Below, piece after piece: positions 1 to 8,458 of a stretch of DNA of 64,000 nucleotides (positions within the stretch are counted from its first letter, which is position 1; each line of letters begins with the position of its first letter). The translations under genes and the position numbers were made by a program. Below the pieces are notes generated by a model. That model worked only from the letters and a program-made list of their open reading frames with translations, was not told the DNA's origin and did no database searches. The stretch comes from Chryseobacterium sp. G0201 (GTDB lineage Bacteria > Bacteroidota > Bacteroidia > Flavobacteriales > Weeksellaceae), in the NCBI RefSeq assembly GCF_003815655.1, contig NZ_CP033917.1, positions 1,798,001 through 1,862,000 on the forward strand. The letters are read 5' to 3'.

Positions 1-660
1 CCGGAAGTATATATGATGGTTCTTTTGATCGACGAACGTCCTGAAGAAGTTACCGATATGGAAAGAAGTGTAAATGCGGAAGTTATTGCATCTACATTTG
101 ATGAAGCAGCAGACAAACACGTAAAAGTGGCCAATCTTGTTTTAGCGAAAGCTCAGAGAATGGTTGAATGCGGACACGATGTTGTGATTTTATTAGACTC
201 AATTACAAGATTAGCAAGAGCTTACAATACGGTAACGCCTGCATCTGGTAAGGTTCTTTCGGGAGGTGTTGATGCGAATGCTCTTCACAAGCCGAAAAGA
301 TTCTTCGGAGCGGCAAGAAAGATTGAAGGTGGTGGATCTTTAACGATTATTGCAACAGCATTGATCGATACAGGTTCTAAAATGGATGAAGTTATTTTTG
401 AAGAATTCAAAGGTACCGGAAACATGGAGCTTCAATTAGACAGAAAAATTGCTAACAGAAGAATTTATCCTGCTATTGATCTTATTTCTTCAAGCACAAG
501 AAGAGATGATTTATTGCTTGATGAGGTTACTTCTCAGAGAATGTGGATCTTCAGAAAATATCTTTCTGAAATGAATCCTATTGAAGCAATGGAATTCGTA
601 AATAAAAACATCAGAGGAACTTTAAATAATGAAGAGTTCTTGATGTCCATGAATAAATAA
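1..660 (+). CDS. rho: Transcription termination factor Rho, C-terminal part (5' end outside window)
   Basis: The reading frame is open from base 1 and gives about 219 residues of the RNA-dependent ATPase/helicase domain of Rho, which forms a hexameric ring that terminates transcription. The visible stretch contains [16 protein letters not shown], the Walker B region [16 protein letters not shown], the SGGVDANAL segment and the R-loop region [19 protein letters not shown], all typical of Rho. The N-terminal RNA-binding domain lies upstream of the window. A first internal Met occurs at base 13, but that is not the true start, since Rho-like sequence (PEVYM) continues to the left edge. A hairpin terminator follows closely. 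Confidence 0.97.
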   Translation, partial: PEVYMMVLLIDERPEEVTDMERSVNAEVIASTFDEAADKHVKVANLVLAKAQRMVECGHDVVILLDSITRLARAYNTVTPASGKVLSGGVDANALHKPKRFFGAARKIEGGGSLTIIATALIDTGSKMDEVIFEEFKGTGNMELQLDRKIANRRIYPAIDLISSSTRRDDLLLDEVTSQRMWIFRKYLSEMNPIEAMEFVNKNIRGTLNNEEFLMSMNK

Positions 661-684
661 TTTAATTTAATATTGTTAAATGAG

Positions 685-714
685 AAGCACAGGTTTTATA
701 TCTGTGCTTTTTGT
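685..714 (+). terminator. Rho-independent terminator after rho
   Basis: An 8-bp stem (AAGCACAG at 685-692 with CTGTGCTT at 702-709) encloses a 9-base loop and is followed by a T-rich run. It sits 25 bases after the rho stop codon. Confidence 0.85.
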
Positions 715-804
715 TTTGAATTTTTCTAAACTTAAATTTTTTAATTAAAAGTATGATAGAATCTAGTCTATCAATGTTAAAGATTTATTAAAATAATCCC
801 CAAT

Positions 805-837
805 TTTTGATAATCGGTCATTTATTGGCTAACTTTG
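805..837 (+). promoter_or_regulatory. Bacteroidota-type promoter for superoxide dismutase
   Basis: A -33 TTTTG at 805-809 and a -7 box TAACTTTG at 830-837 are separated by 20 bases, matching the TTTG/TAnnTTTG consensus. The -7 box overlaps an in-frame upstream start codon at 835, so translation most likely begins at the ATG at 862. Confidence 0.75.
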
Positions 838-861
838 AATTATAACATTAAAAATAAAATT

Positions 862-1458
862 ATGTCATTTGAATTACCAAAATTAGGATATGCTTACGAT
901 GCATTAGAGCCAACTATTGATGCAAAAACTATGGAGATTCACCATACAAAACATCACCAAGCATATATCGACAATTTAAATAAAGCAATTGAAGGTACAG
1001 AATTAGCAGGAAAAACAATCGAAGAGATTTGCCAGACTGGAACTGACAAGCCTGCAGTAAGAAATAACGGTGGAGGTCACTTCAACCACTCTTTATTCTG
1101 GGAAGTTTTAACTCCAGGAGGAAGCAATGAGCCTGTAGGAAACGTAAAAGCTGCTATTGAAGCTTACGGTGGTCTTGAAAAATTCAAAACTGATTTTTCT
1201 GAAGCTGCTAAAACAAGATTCGGTTCTGGATGGGCTTGGTTAGTTAAAAATGCTGATGGTACTGTTTCTGTTTCTTCTACTCCAAACCAAGACAACCCAT
1301 TAATGCCTGTTGCAGACGTTAAAGGAACTCCGGTTTTAGGATTAGACGTTTGGGAGCACGCTTATTATTTAAACTACCAAAACAGAAGACCTGATTATGT
1401 TTCAGCGTTTTTCTCTGTTGTAAACTGGGATAAAGTTGAGGAATTATTCAACAAATAA
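862..1458 (+). CDS. sodA: Superoxide dismutase, Mn/Fe type
   Basis: This 198-residue protein converts superoxide to oxygen and hydrogen peroxide. The metal ligands are visible: H27 (MEIHHTKHH), H76 ([10 protein letters not shown]), D162 and H166 (DVWEHAYY). The Gly-rich [11 protein letters not shown] and the Gln in TPNQDNPLM resemble Mn-type enzymes more than Fe-type SodB, although cambialistic enzymes share these features. No signal peptide is present, so it is cytoplasmic. The reading frame extends upstream to 835, but that region overlaps the promoter -7 box, so the ATG at 862 is preferred. It is a single-gene unit with its own promoter and terminator. Confidence 0.95.
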   Translation: MSFELPKLGYAYDALEPTIDAKTMEIHHTKHHQAYIDNLNKAIEGTELAGKTIEEICQTGTDKPAVRNNGGGHFNHSLFWEVLTPGGSNEPVGNVKAAIEAYGGLEKFKTDFSEAAKTRFGSGWAWLVKNADGTVSVSSTPNQDNPLMPVADVKGTPVLGLDVWEHAYYLNYQNRRPDYVSAFFSVVNWDKVEELFNK

Positions 1459-1480
1459 TCTTCAGGCGATATAAAAATAA

Positions 1481-1510
1481 AAGGTTCAGAATTTTCTGAA
1501 CCTTTTTTAT
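1481..1510 (+). terminator. Terminator after superoxide dismutase
   Basis: A 10-bp stem (1481-1490 with 1495-1504) with a 4-base loop runs into a T-tract. Confidence 0.9.
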
Positions 1511-1611
1511 TGTCTTGTAACTTTCCTGATCACTTTATGATAAACAACTAAAAGGAATCAGTAGGCTGAATACTATTAGAATTAAATTTTCATACTCATA
1601 AATTTAAATAA

Positions 1612-1636
1612 AAAAAGCACCCTGATCGAGTGCTTT
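1612..1636 (-). terminator. Terminator of the secreted nuclease gene (minus strand)
   Basis: The hairpin AAAGCAC/GTGCTTT is followed, on the minus strand, by a T-run (the A-tract at 1610-1616 on the plus strand). It lies just past the stop codon of the gene ending at 1642. Confidence 0.8.
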
Positions 1637-1641
1637 ATATT

Positions 1642-2835
1642 TTAAGGTTCTTTTTGAAGGATCACAAATGCCGGAAAGTGGTCACTGTAACCTCCTGTAA
1701 ATTGATCGCCGTTCCAGGATCTGAAAGGATAGCCTTTATAATTTCCTTCTTTATTGACTAAATATGCCGGAGCATAAATTTCAGCTTTAAAAACAGAATA
1801 TTCTTTAGTTACCTGATCAGAAATCAAATTCTTAGAAACAATAATCTGATCAAACAAGTTTGGCGCATCCTGATAAGCCAAAGACGCAATTCCTTTTTTG
1901 TATAAAGGATACATTAAGTTAAGATAAGGATTTGCATCGCTTAAATCTTTAGGACTCGCCTGAGCTTTTAAATGATTTTTTAAACTTGAACTTACAGGGT
2001 CATCGTTAAAATCTCCCATGGCAAAAAGTTTCGTTGATGGATCTGCTGTTCTTATACTGTCCATTTGCTGTTTCAGTAAAGCTGCAGCTGCATTTCTTTT
2101 TGGTAAAGAAATAGCCTCGCCACCTCTTCTTGAAGGCCAGTGGTTCATGAAGAAAGCCACTTTTTCATTATCAAGGAAGCCTGTAACAACTAAAATATCT
2201 CTTGTATATTCTCTTTTTCCGTTATCTCCGTAAACCTTCAACTCTTTTTTTAGAGAATTTGTTACGGTAAATCTTCTTTTCTGATAGATCAAAGCAACAT
2301 CAATTCCTCTGTAATCATAGGAGTTGTAATGAATAATTCCGTAATCGAACTTTGCTAAAGCAGGTTGTTTCACAAGGTCGTCAATTACCTGTCTGTTTTC
2401 AACCTCAATCAAACCAACTACTGCAGGAGCCGTTTTTGTATATTGTGAGCCAAGTTCAGAGATTACTTTAGCTTCATTAGCCAATTTTGCTTTATAAATT
2501 TTAGTATTATAATTTTTACCGCTGCTTGGTGTAAATTCTTCAGATCCACTTTGGTATCTTACAGCTTTTTTACCCTTTAAAGCAGTGTCGCTCCAAGTTC
2601 CATCATATTTTTCAGCTTCTAAAAATTTAATAGAATCTAAAGGAATGCTTCTGTGAAAAGCCGGATTTTTTATGTCTTTTGTGCCATCTATATAATCTGC
2701 AGAACGTATCGTATCCCATAAATTTTCTACATTCAAGAAACCTACTGCGGCAACCTTTCTCAACTTACCACCTTGCTGTTGTGCGAAAGCCATTACCGAA
2801 AAAATCACGGCAAAAAAACTTAAAAATTTTCTCAT
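1642..2835 (-). CDS. Secreted endonuclease/exonuclease/phosphatase (EEP) family protein
   Basis: This 397-residue protein begins with a signal peptide (residues 1-18, ending VMAFA before QQQGG), so it is exported to the periplasm or cell surface. The rest matches the EEP (DNase I-like) fold: an early metal-site motif FLNVENLWD, GLIEVENRQV near residue 141, YRGIDVALIY, NHWPSRRGG, the catalytic GDFNDDP near residue 275 and the terminal YSDHFP. These are the conserved Asn, Glu, Asp-x-Asn and Asp-His residues of Mg-dependent phosphodiesterases. The substrate could be DNA, RNA or another phosphodiester. It is transcribed divergently from a TonB-dependent receptor and a DUF5689-like lipoprotein, suggesting a joint role in nucleic-acid or phosphate scavenging (inference). 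Confidence 0.88.
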   Translation of the reverse strand: MRKFLSFFAVIFSVMAFAQQQGGKLRKVAAVGFLNVENLWDTIRSADYIDGTKDIKNPAFHRSIPLDSIKFLEAEKYDGTWSDTALKGKKAVRYQSGSEEFTPSSGKNYNTKIYKAKLANEAKVISELGSQYTKTAPAVVGLIEVENRQVIDDLVKQPALAKFDYGIIHYNSYDYRGIDVALIYQKRRFTVTNSLKKELKVYGDNGKREYTRDILVVTGFLDNEKVAFFMNHWPSRRGGEAISLPKRNAAAALLKQQMDSIRTADPSTKLFAMGDFNDDPVSSSLKNHLKAQASPKDLSDANPYLNLMYPLYKKGIASLAYQDAPNLFDQIIVSKNLISDQVTKEYSVFKAEIYAPAYLVNKEGNYKGYPFRSWNGDQFTGGYSDHFPAFVILQKEP

Positions 2836-2859
2836 TTAAAATTAAAATTAATTAATCGA

Positions 2860-2867
2860 CAAATTTA
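2860..2867 (-). promoter_or_regulatory. -7 box for the secreted nuclease gene
   Basis: The plus strand reads CAAATTTA, i.e. TAAATTTG on the minus strand, 24 bases before the ATG at 2835. No clear -33 element was found. Confidence 0.5.
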
Positions 2868-2982
2868 CTTTTTTTTAACTCTTTCGGTTTTAATTATTTG
2901 TAAATTTATAATAATTTAATGAACAGCTGCAAGCTTTTGTCTTAAAAGCTTGCAATGTTAAGAAAAAATATTGTTAAAAAAG

Positions 2983-3011
2983 TTGTTAATTATAAATTTT
3001 GACTAAATTTG
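2983..3011 (+). promoter_or_regulatory. Bacteroidota-type promoter for the TonB receptor/lipoprotein operon
   Basis: A -33 TTG at 2983-2985 and a -7 TAAATTTG at 3004-3011 are separated by 18 bases, about 60 bases before the start codon of the receptor gene. Confidence 0.7.
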
Positions 3012-3073
3012 TGCCCCCAAGTTTTAACTTATTGATAATTAAGGTAAAAAGTATTTAAAAAAATAATATACTC

Positions 3074-5941
3074 ATGATTAAAAAACTATCATTAGTCTCT
3101 TTATTTACTTTACTTCCCGCTTCATTTTACTTTGCGCAGACTACAGTTTTTGCGTATCTTAAAGATGCTGACGGGAAACCCGTTGAAAGGGCGGAAGTAG
3201 ATCTAAAAGGGAACGACAATGATGTAACGGCCGATAAAATTGGATACTTCCAGTTTGTTGATTTGCAGCCGGGACATTACCAAATTATGATTGCGAAACC
3301 GAATTACGAAACAAAAGTAATGGAGTTTGACGTAACCAGTGAAGAGAAAAGAAAGGATTTAGGAGCTATTATTCTTTATCCTACTCTTACAAACGCAGAT
3401 CAGGGATTGGCGATCATAGACAGCGATGACGATGATGATGGCGGCGGCAGTCAGGCTTCTACAGTAGGTTTGCTACAGTCTTCTCAGGATGTTTTCAGTC
3501 GAATTGCTGCATTTGATTTAGGATTTTACTGGTTTCGTCCAAGAGGAATTGACGGAAGATCGGGAGAATCTATGTTGAATGGTGTTTCTATGGTTAAATC
3601 TGATAATGGTAATGTTGATTTTGGAAACTGGGGTGGTCTTAATGAGATCACAAGATACCCTGAAATTTCGGCAAATCATTCACCGTCAGAATATGCATTC
3701 GGTGGAAATAGTTCGGTTGTTTATAAAAATACGAAGGCTAGTGAGTATAGAAAAGGCTTCCAGTTCACTCAATCTTTAACGAACAGAAATTACAGAAATA
3801 GAACCTCTCTACGATATACCTCAGGAATGAGCAAAAAAGGATGGGCATTTACGGTAATGGGAGCCAGAAGATGGGCAGAAGAAGGAATTCAGGAAGGAAC
3901 ATTCTACGATGCTTACGGTGCGTACGTAGGCATAGAGAAAAAAATTAACGATAACCATACCATAACATTTAATGCTATTGGTGCGCCTTACAGAAGATCT
4001 ACCGCGAGTCCGAGCACTCAGGAGGTTTATGATTACAGAGGTGTACATTATAATTCTTATTGGGGATATCAGAATGGCGAACAGAGAAGTGAAAGAGTAA
4101 GAAAAGGCTTTCAGCCTTTATTCCAGCTTCAGGATTTCTGGAAAATCAATAAAAAATCAAGTCTTTGGACGTCCGTTTCTTATCAGTTTGGAAAAGACAA
4201 AGGTTCTCGTTTAGACTGGCAGAATGTACAAAACCCATCGCCAACTTATTACAGAAACTTACCAAGTTATTATGATTCTTTAGATCCTAATGCTTCAGTT
4301 TTAGGTCCAAATGGAGTTACAACGACGTCTCAGGATGCGTATCAGACTTCTTTGGCAGGATGGCAGTCGGGAGACCCAAATGTTACTCAACTAAACTGGG
4401 ACAGATTGTACAGAAGAAATATGCAGCAGCCTATTGATAATTATTATGGTCAAACAGGAAAAAGAGCTTTGTATTATCTTGTAAATGACGTAAGTGATGA
4501 TAAAATATGGAATGCTGCAACGCATTTTATTCACAATTTTAATGATACAACTAAATTTTTATTAAATGTATCTTATCAAAACTACCGTTCTGAACAATAC
4601 AGAGAAGTAAATGATCTTTTAGGTGCTGATTTTGTACTGAACAGAGACCCATTTGCAGCAACAAACCAACCAGGGAAATCTGGTTTATATAATGAAGGAG
4701 AACAAAATGTGACAAAAAAAGTAGGTGATAGAATGACTTACGATTACATTTTCAGAAGACAGGAAGTAAAGGTAAATCCAGGATTGAAATTTTCTACAGG
4801 AAAGTTTGATGTATTTGTTTCTGTGATGGCAGGGTATTCTACTTCAAGCAGAGAAGGATTATTCAATCATTATTTATACAAAGATTCTAAAGGAAAAGGA
4901 GCTGATTATAACTTCTGGACTTATGGAATGAAAGGGCAGGCTGTCTATAAAGTGAATGGTAGAAACTTCATTGTATACAACGGAGCATATTATTCTCAGG
5001 CGCCATTCTTAGAGGATTTATTCATTAACCCTAGGGTAAACGGATCTACCGCTCCTAATGTTAAGAATATGGTTGTTAATGCTAATGACCTTAGTTATGT
5101 GATCTCTACACCATTCTTAAAAATGAGATTAACAGGTTTCTTGGTAGATACAAACAACGAAACGACAGTACAGAGATTCTTTGCTGATGGTATTCCTTTG
5201 GAAAGTGTAGATGCAGATGGTAACCAAACCAACGTGCAGAGTGCTTTTGTAACTCAGGTGATGACAGATGTAAAGAAAAGAAATATGGGGGTAGAATTAG
5301 GATTTGATGTTAAAGTTATTCCTACTTTATCTTTACAGGGATTAGCAAGTTACGGACAGTATACTTACAAAAATGATCCGATGACTTACTTTGCATCTGA
5401 TGCTGCGGGTGTTTTTGCCAACGGACTTTCTTATACAAGCGTAGGTAAATCTTATATTAAAAACTATCGTCAGGGAGGAACTCCTCAACAGGCTTTCTCA
5501 TTAGGTTTCCGTTACAACAACCCTAAATATTGGTGGGTAGGTGCCAACTGGAATTATTTTGATGATAATTATCTTGATCCATCTTCATTAATCAGAACAG
5601 AGTCGTTTACTCAAAACAGTACGACTTCTACACCGTTTTACGGTTTAACGGAATCTGATCTTAGAAGAGTTTTAGAACCCAATAAATTACCTTCTTCATT
5701 CTTCTTCAACGCTAATGCAGGAAAATCTTGGGTGATCGGTAAATATTATGTTCTGATTTCTGCATCGGTTAATAATATTTTAGATAACAAAAGATATATT
5801 ACAGGAGGTTTTGAACAAACAAGAAATGCTAAGTATCCTACTTTTTCTCAGGATCTGGACAGAGAATTTTCATTGTTTGCTCCGAAATACTGGTACACTC
5901 AGGGAAGATCATATTTTGTGAATTTACAGTTTAGATTTTAA
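3074..5941 (+). CDS. TonB-dependent receptor with N-terminal carboxypeptidase-regulatory-like domain
   Basis: This 955-residue outer-membrane receptor has a signal peptide (1-21, ending FYFAQ), then a CarboxypepD_reg-like beta-sandwich (about 22-100: VFAYLKDADGKPVERAEV, GYFQFVDLQPGHYQI). An acidic DDDDDGGG stretch follows near residue 118, then a plug region (RPRGIDGRSGESMLNGVSM) and a large beta-barrel ending in aromatic FVNLQFRF. Such receptors import ligands across the outer membrane using TonB energy. The ligand cannot be read from the sequence. The next gene, 35 bases downstream, encodes a surface lipoprotein and the divergent gene a secreted nuclease, so nucleic-acid fragments or a phosphorylated compound are plausible (inference). 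Confidence 0.9.
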   Translation: MIKKLSLVSLFTLLPASFYFAQTTVFAYLKDADGKPVERAEVDLKGNDNDVTADKIGYFQFVDLQPGHYQIMIAKPNYETKVMEFDVTSEEKRKDLGAIILYPTLTNADQGLAIIDSDDDDDGGGSQASTVGLLQSSQDVFSRIAAFDLGFYWFRPRGIDGRSGESMLNGVSMVKSDNGNVDFGNWGGLNEITRYPEISANHSPSEYAFGGNSSVVYKNTKASEYRKGFQFTQSLTNRNYRNRTSLRYTSGMSKKGWAFTVMGARRWAEEGIQEGTFYDAYGAYVGIEKKINDNHTITFNAIGAPYRRSTASPSTQEVYDYRGVHYNSYWGYQNGEQRSERVRKGFQPLFQLQDFWKINKKSSLWTSVSYQFGKDKGSRLDWQNVQNPSPTYYRNLPSYYDSLDPNASVLGPNGVTTTSQDAYQTSLAGWQSGDPNVTQLNWDRLYRRNMQQPIDNYYGQTGKRALYYLVNDVSDDKIWNAATHFIHNFNDTTKFLLNVSYQNYRSEQYREVNDLLGADFVLNRDPFAATNQPGKSGLYNEGEQNVTKKVGDRMTYDYIFRRQEVKVNPGLKFSTGKFDVFVSVMAGYSTSSREGLFNHYLYKDSKGKGADYNFWTYGMKGQAVYKVNGRNFIVYNGAYYSQAPFLEDLFINPRVNGSTAPNVKNMVVNANDLSYVISTPFLKMRLTGFLVDTNNETTVQRFFADGIPLESVDADGNQTNVQSAFVTQVMTDVKKRNMGVELGFDVKVIPTLSLQGLASYGQYTYKNDPMTYFASDAAGVFANGLSYTSVGKSYIKNYRQGGTPQQAFSLGFRYNNPKYWWVGANWNYFDDNYLDPSSLIRTESFTQNSTTSTPFYGLTESDLRRVLEPNKLPSSFFFNANAGKSWVIGKYYVLISASVNNILDNKRYITGGFEQTRNAKYPTFSQDLDREFSLFAPKYWYTQGRSYFVNLQFRF

Positions 5942-5976
5942 GAAAAATACGAATAACTACTTTAAAAATTATTAAA

Positions 5977-7287
5977 ATGAACATAAAGAAATATTTTAAT
6001 TTAGTAACAGGAATTGCATTTGCCGCAATTTCTATTACATCTTGTGTGCAAAAAGATGAGTGGGAGACACCACCAATCAAATGTGAGAATAAATTTGCTG
6101 CGACCAACATAACGATGGCAGCTTTCAAAGCACAGGCTCCGACTACAGGATATATTTTAATTAATACAGACCAAATTTTTGACGGTTATGTAGTTTCTTC
6201 TGATGAAAACGGAAATTTCTATAAAACAATTTCATTCCAGGATAAACCTGAAAATCCTACAGTAGGTCTTCAAATTGAGGTTGACAGAGCGAGTAACTAT
6301 GCAGATTTTCCTGTAGGAGCGCATATTAGAATTAATGCTAGAGGTCTTAGACTAGGTACAGACAGAGGGGCTGTGAAAATTGGTTCAGTAGATCAAAGTT
6401 TTGATATCGGAAGAATTCCGGGATCTTTAGTTAGCAGATATGTTTCAGGTGTTTGTACAGGAAACGGTCTTGATATCGCTGCAATGAAGCCTTTGGAATT
6501 AGCAACTCTTAAAATTGCTCAGGACGAGAAATACATCAACATGCTGGTTAAAGTTCCGAATGTACAGTTTGCAGCAGGAGAAATAGGTAAGAAATATCTA
6601 AACTATGTAGCAGGAGCAGGAGTTGATACAGATAGAAATATTGTTGACCAATCTGGAAATACTACAATAATCAGAAACTCCGGTTTTGCTAGTTTCGGTT
6701 CTACTTTAGTACCTGAAGGAAAAGGTGACCTTACTTTCGTTGTAAGTCGTTATATTACTTCTTGGCAAATGCTTATAAGAAGTACTAAAGATGTAAACTT
6801 TGGAGGAAAAAGATTCTTCTTTGAAAGCTTCGATGGTACTCTTACAGATAATTGGGATGCAGTAAGCGTTACAGGAGCTCAGATTTGGAATATCCAACAG
6901 TTTGGAAATCCTAAACCTTGTGTTGTGATGAATGGTTTTGCTGGTGTTAATAATTCTAATGAAGACTGGTTGATCTCCAAAGATATTTCGTTACAAGGAT
7001 TTACTTCAGCATCATTATCTTTTGAAACAGACGTAAGATATGCAGGAAACCCAATTGAAGTTTTTGTAACAGATAACTACAGTGGTAACCCTACTACAAC
7101 TACTTGGACACCTTTATCAGCGATTTTAGATCCTAATAATGCGCAATTCAATACTTGGACATATTCAGGTGATATCAGCTTAAATGCTTTTGCAAACAAA
7201 AATGTTCGTATTGCATTTAAATATACTTCTACAACAACAGCTGCTGCAACTTGGGAGCTTGATAACGTAAGAGTAGTTGGTAACTAA
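5977..7287 (+). CDS. DUF5689-like lipoprotein with C-terminal jelly-roll domain
   Basis: This 436-residue protein carries a lipoprotein signal with lipobox ITSC (Cys23). Residues about 45-275 resemble DUF5689 (ILINTDQIFDGYVVSSDENG, NFYKTISFQD, GAHIRINARGLRLG), which I recall as related to OB-fold nucleic-acid-binding domains; this is from memory of the family, not a search. Residues about 278-436 (FFFESFDGTLTDNWD to WELDNVRVVGN) look like a choice-of-anchor-J or MAM-type jelly roll. The gene lies 35 bases after the TonB receptor gene and shares its operon and terminator, so it is probably the surface partner of that receptor. Confidence 0.82.
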   Translation: MNIKKYFNLVTGIAFAAISITSCVQKDEWETPPIKCENKFAATNITMAAFKAQAPTTGYILINTDQIFDGYVVSSDENGNFYKTISFQDKPENPTVGLQIEVDRASNYADFPVGAHIRINARGLRLGTDRGAVKIGSVDQSFDIGRIPGSLVSRYVSGVCTGNGLDIAAMKPLELATLKIAQDEKYINMLVKVPNVQFAAGEIGKKYLNYVAGAGVDTDRNIVDQSGNTTIIRNSGFASFGSTLVPEGKGDLTFVVSRYITSWQMLIRSTKDVNFGGKRFFFESFDGTLTDNWDAVSVTGAQIWNIQQFGNPKPCVVMNGFAGVNNSNEDWLISKDISLQGFTSASLSFETDVRYAGNPIEVFVTDNYSGNPTTTTWTPLSAILDPNNAQFNTWTYSGDISLNAFANKNVRIAFKYTSTTTAAATWELDNVRVVGN

Positions 7288-7310
7288 TAAAACATAAATA
7301 CCAAATATAT

Positions 7311-7337
7311 AAAAACCGCTGAAAGGCGGTTTTTTTG
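7311..7337. terminator. Bidirectional terminator between converging genes
   Basis: An ACCGC/GCGGT stem (7315-7319 with 7326-7330) is flanked by A5 on one side and T7 on the other, so it can end transcription from both the lipoprotein gene (plus) and the small unknown gene (minus) whose stop codon begins at 7338. Confidence 0.85.
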
Positions 7338-7856
7338 TTAGTATGAATTAATTCTACTACTTAATAATAAGTTATCTTCAAAATTATCTGGTACGAATTC
7401 TTTTAATTCAATGGTTTGAATTAAAGGATTTTGGTAATAATGCTCAATTTTCATTGTTCTTTTCAGGTCTTTTCTTGATATTTTTGAACCCAAGACATTA
7501 TTGTAAAATACTGCTATATCTATTCTTAATTTTTCCATTTGTATAGTGTAATTTATCTCATTAGATTTAAGAAATTTATCAAATAATAATAGAAGATTCT
7601 TGAAATATTCAAATTCTTCTTCTCTTAATCCTTTTTTGAACAAAAACTTAAATTTATTAATTCTTGTTATTGATTTTTCTTCATAAGAGATATTGTTTAA
7701 ATATTTAATAATATGTTCTGGAGAAACTTTATCAGAGTAATAATATTGTAAATTTTTGAAAGATGTCCATCTAGTTCTATCTAATGATAAATCGATTTGC
7801 CTAGAAAATGCGTAAAAGAATATGATCTGTTTATTGTTTAATAGATAATATTTCAT
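7338..7856 (-). CDS. Hypothetical protein, 172 residues
   Basis: I do not recognise this protein. It has no signal peptide or membrane segment. It is rich in Lys, Phe, Tyr, Leu and Asn (for example KNLLLLFDKFLKSNE) and probably mostly alpha-helical. It is more AT-rich than the metabolic genes around it, which could mean recent acquisition or simply a weakly constrained gene. It lies between a shared terminator (7311-7337) and the terminator of the next gene (7873-7900), so it appears to be a stand-alone unit. The ATG at 7856 is the only plausible early start. Confidence 0.6.
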   Translation of the reverse strand: MKYYLLNNKQIIFFYAFSRQIDLSLDRTRWTSFKNLQYYYSDKVSPEHIIKYLNNISYEEKSITRINKFKFLFKKGLREEEFEYFKNLLLLFDKFLKSNEINYTIQMEKLRIDIAVFYNNVLGSKISRKDLKRTMKIEHYYQNPLIQTIELKEFVPDNFEDNLLLSSRINSY

Positions 7857-7872
7857 GCTTTAAATTTTACTC

Positions 7873-7900
7873 AAAAAAAACCACTGCAAAATACAGTGGT
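7873..7900 (-). terminator. Terminator of the DUF6702-like gene (minus strand)
   Basis: An ACCACTG/CAGTGGT hairpin is followed on the minus strand by an 8-base T-tract, just downstream of the gene ending at 7928. Confidence 0.85.
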
Positions 7901-7927
7901 CTATTATTTAAATTAAAGTTTCTCTTT

Positions 7928-8398
7928 TTAAAAAGAAACTTCATTCACTTCTTTTCCTCGTTGAAAGTTCATTGTTTTTTGACTTCCCTTGTAAGCAATA
8001 TTAACCAAGTTAATCTGCTTCGGAAAAGCGCTTAAAAGTATTGTATTTTTAATTTTCAAGGTACTTATGTCTGAAACTCCGCTGGTTTCAAAATATACCC
8101 AAACTGTTTCCCCGCTTACCTGGCTACCTGTGAAGGTAATCGTCTTTGGAGAACCATTAACGTACACGTCAAAGTTATTATTTACATATTTCTTTACTTC
8201 CGCTTCAAATCCTGCTGTATTAGGATTTATTTTTATGGCATCCGAAATATGGTTCGTATTCATCTTTGTGGTAAACTTCAACGTCTTGCTTCCATCAATA
8301 TAATCAACTTTAGTCATTGAAGAGAAAAAGTCTACATTCATGAAACTCATTAACACAAAAAATGTTAATAATCCTGATATATATAAAAGTTTTTTCAT
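7928..8398 (-). CDS. DUF6702-like exported protein
   Basis: The protein is 156 residues from the preferred ATG at 8398, which gives an N-terminus MKKLLYISGLLTFFVLMSF typical of a signal peptide or membrane anchor; the reading frame continues 8 codons upstream. The body has the DUF6702 pattern as I remember it: YIDGSKTLKFTTKMNTNHI, a central FEAEVKKYVNNNFDVYVNGS, VWVYFETSGVSD and a final NIAYKGSQKTMNF. The histidine seen in many members shortly after the signal is not obvious here. No function is known for the family. It is followed by a strong terminator and lies downstream of the LOG-family gene with a gap of about 60 bases. Confidence 0.7.
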   Translation of the reverse strand: MKKLLYISGLLTFFVLMSFMNVDFFSSMTKVDYIDGSKTLKFTTKMNTNHISDAIKINPNTAGFEAEVKKYVNNNFDVYVNGSPKTITFTGSQVSGETVWVYFETSGVSDISTLKIKNTILLSAFPKQINLVNIAYKGSQKTMNFQRGKEVNEVSF

Positions 8399-8458
8399 CT
8401 TAATTAATAGATTTTCAATCATATGATTGTTGTTTATAGTTCACAAATAATATGCCAA

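Noticed and set aside
835..861. Upstream start for superoxide dismutase at 835
   Set aside because: It overlaps the -7 box (830-837), and the 9 extra residues are not typical of the family; the ATG at 862 is used.
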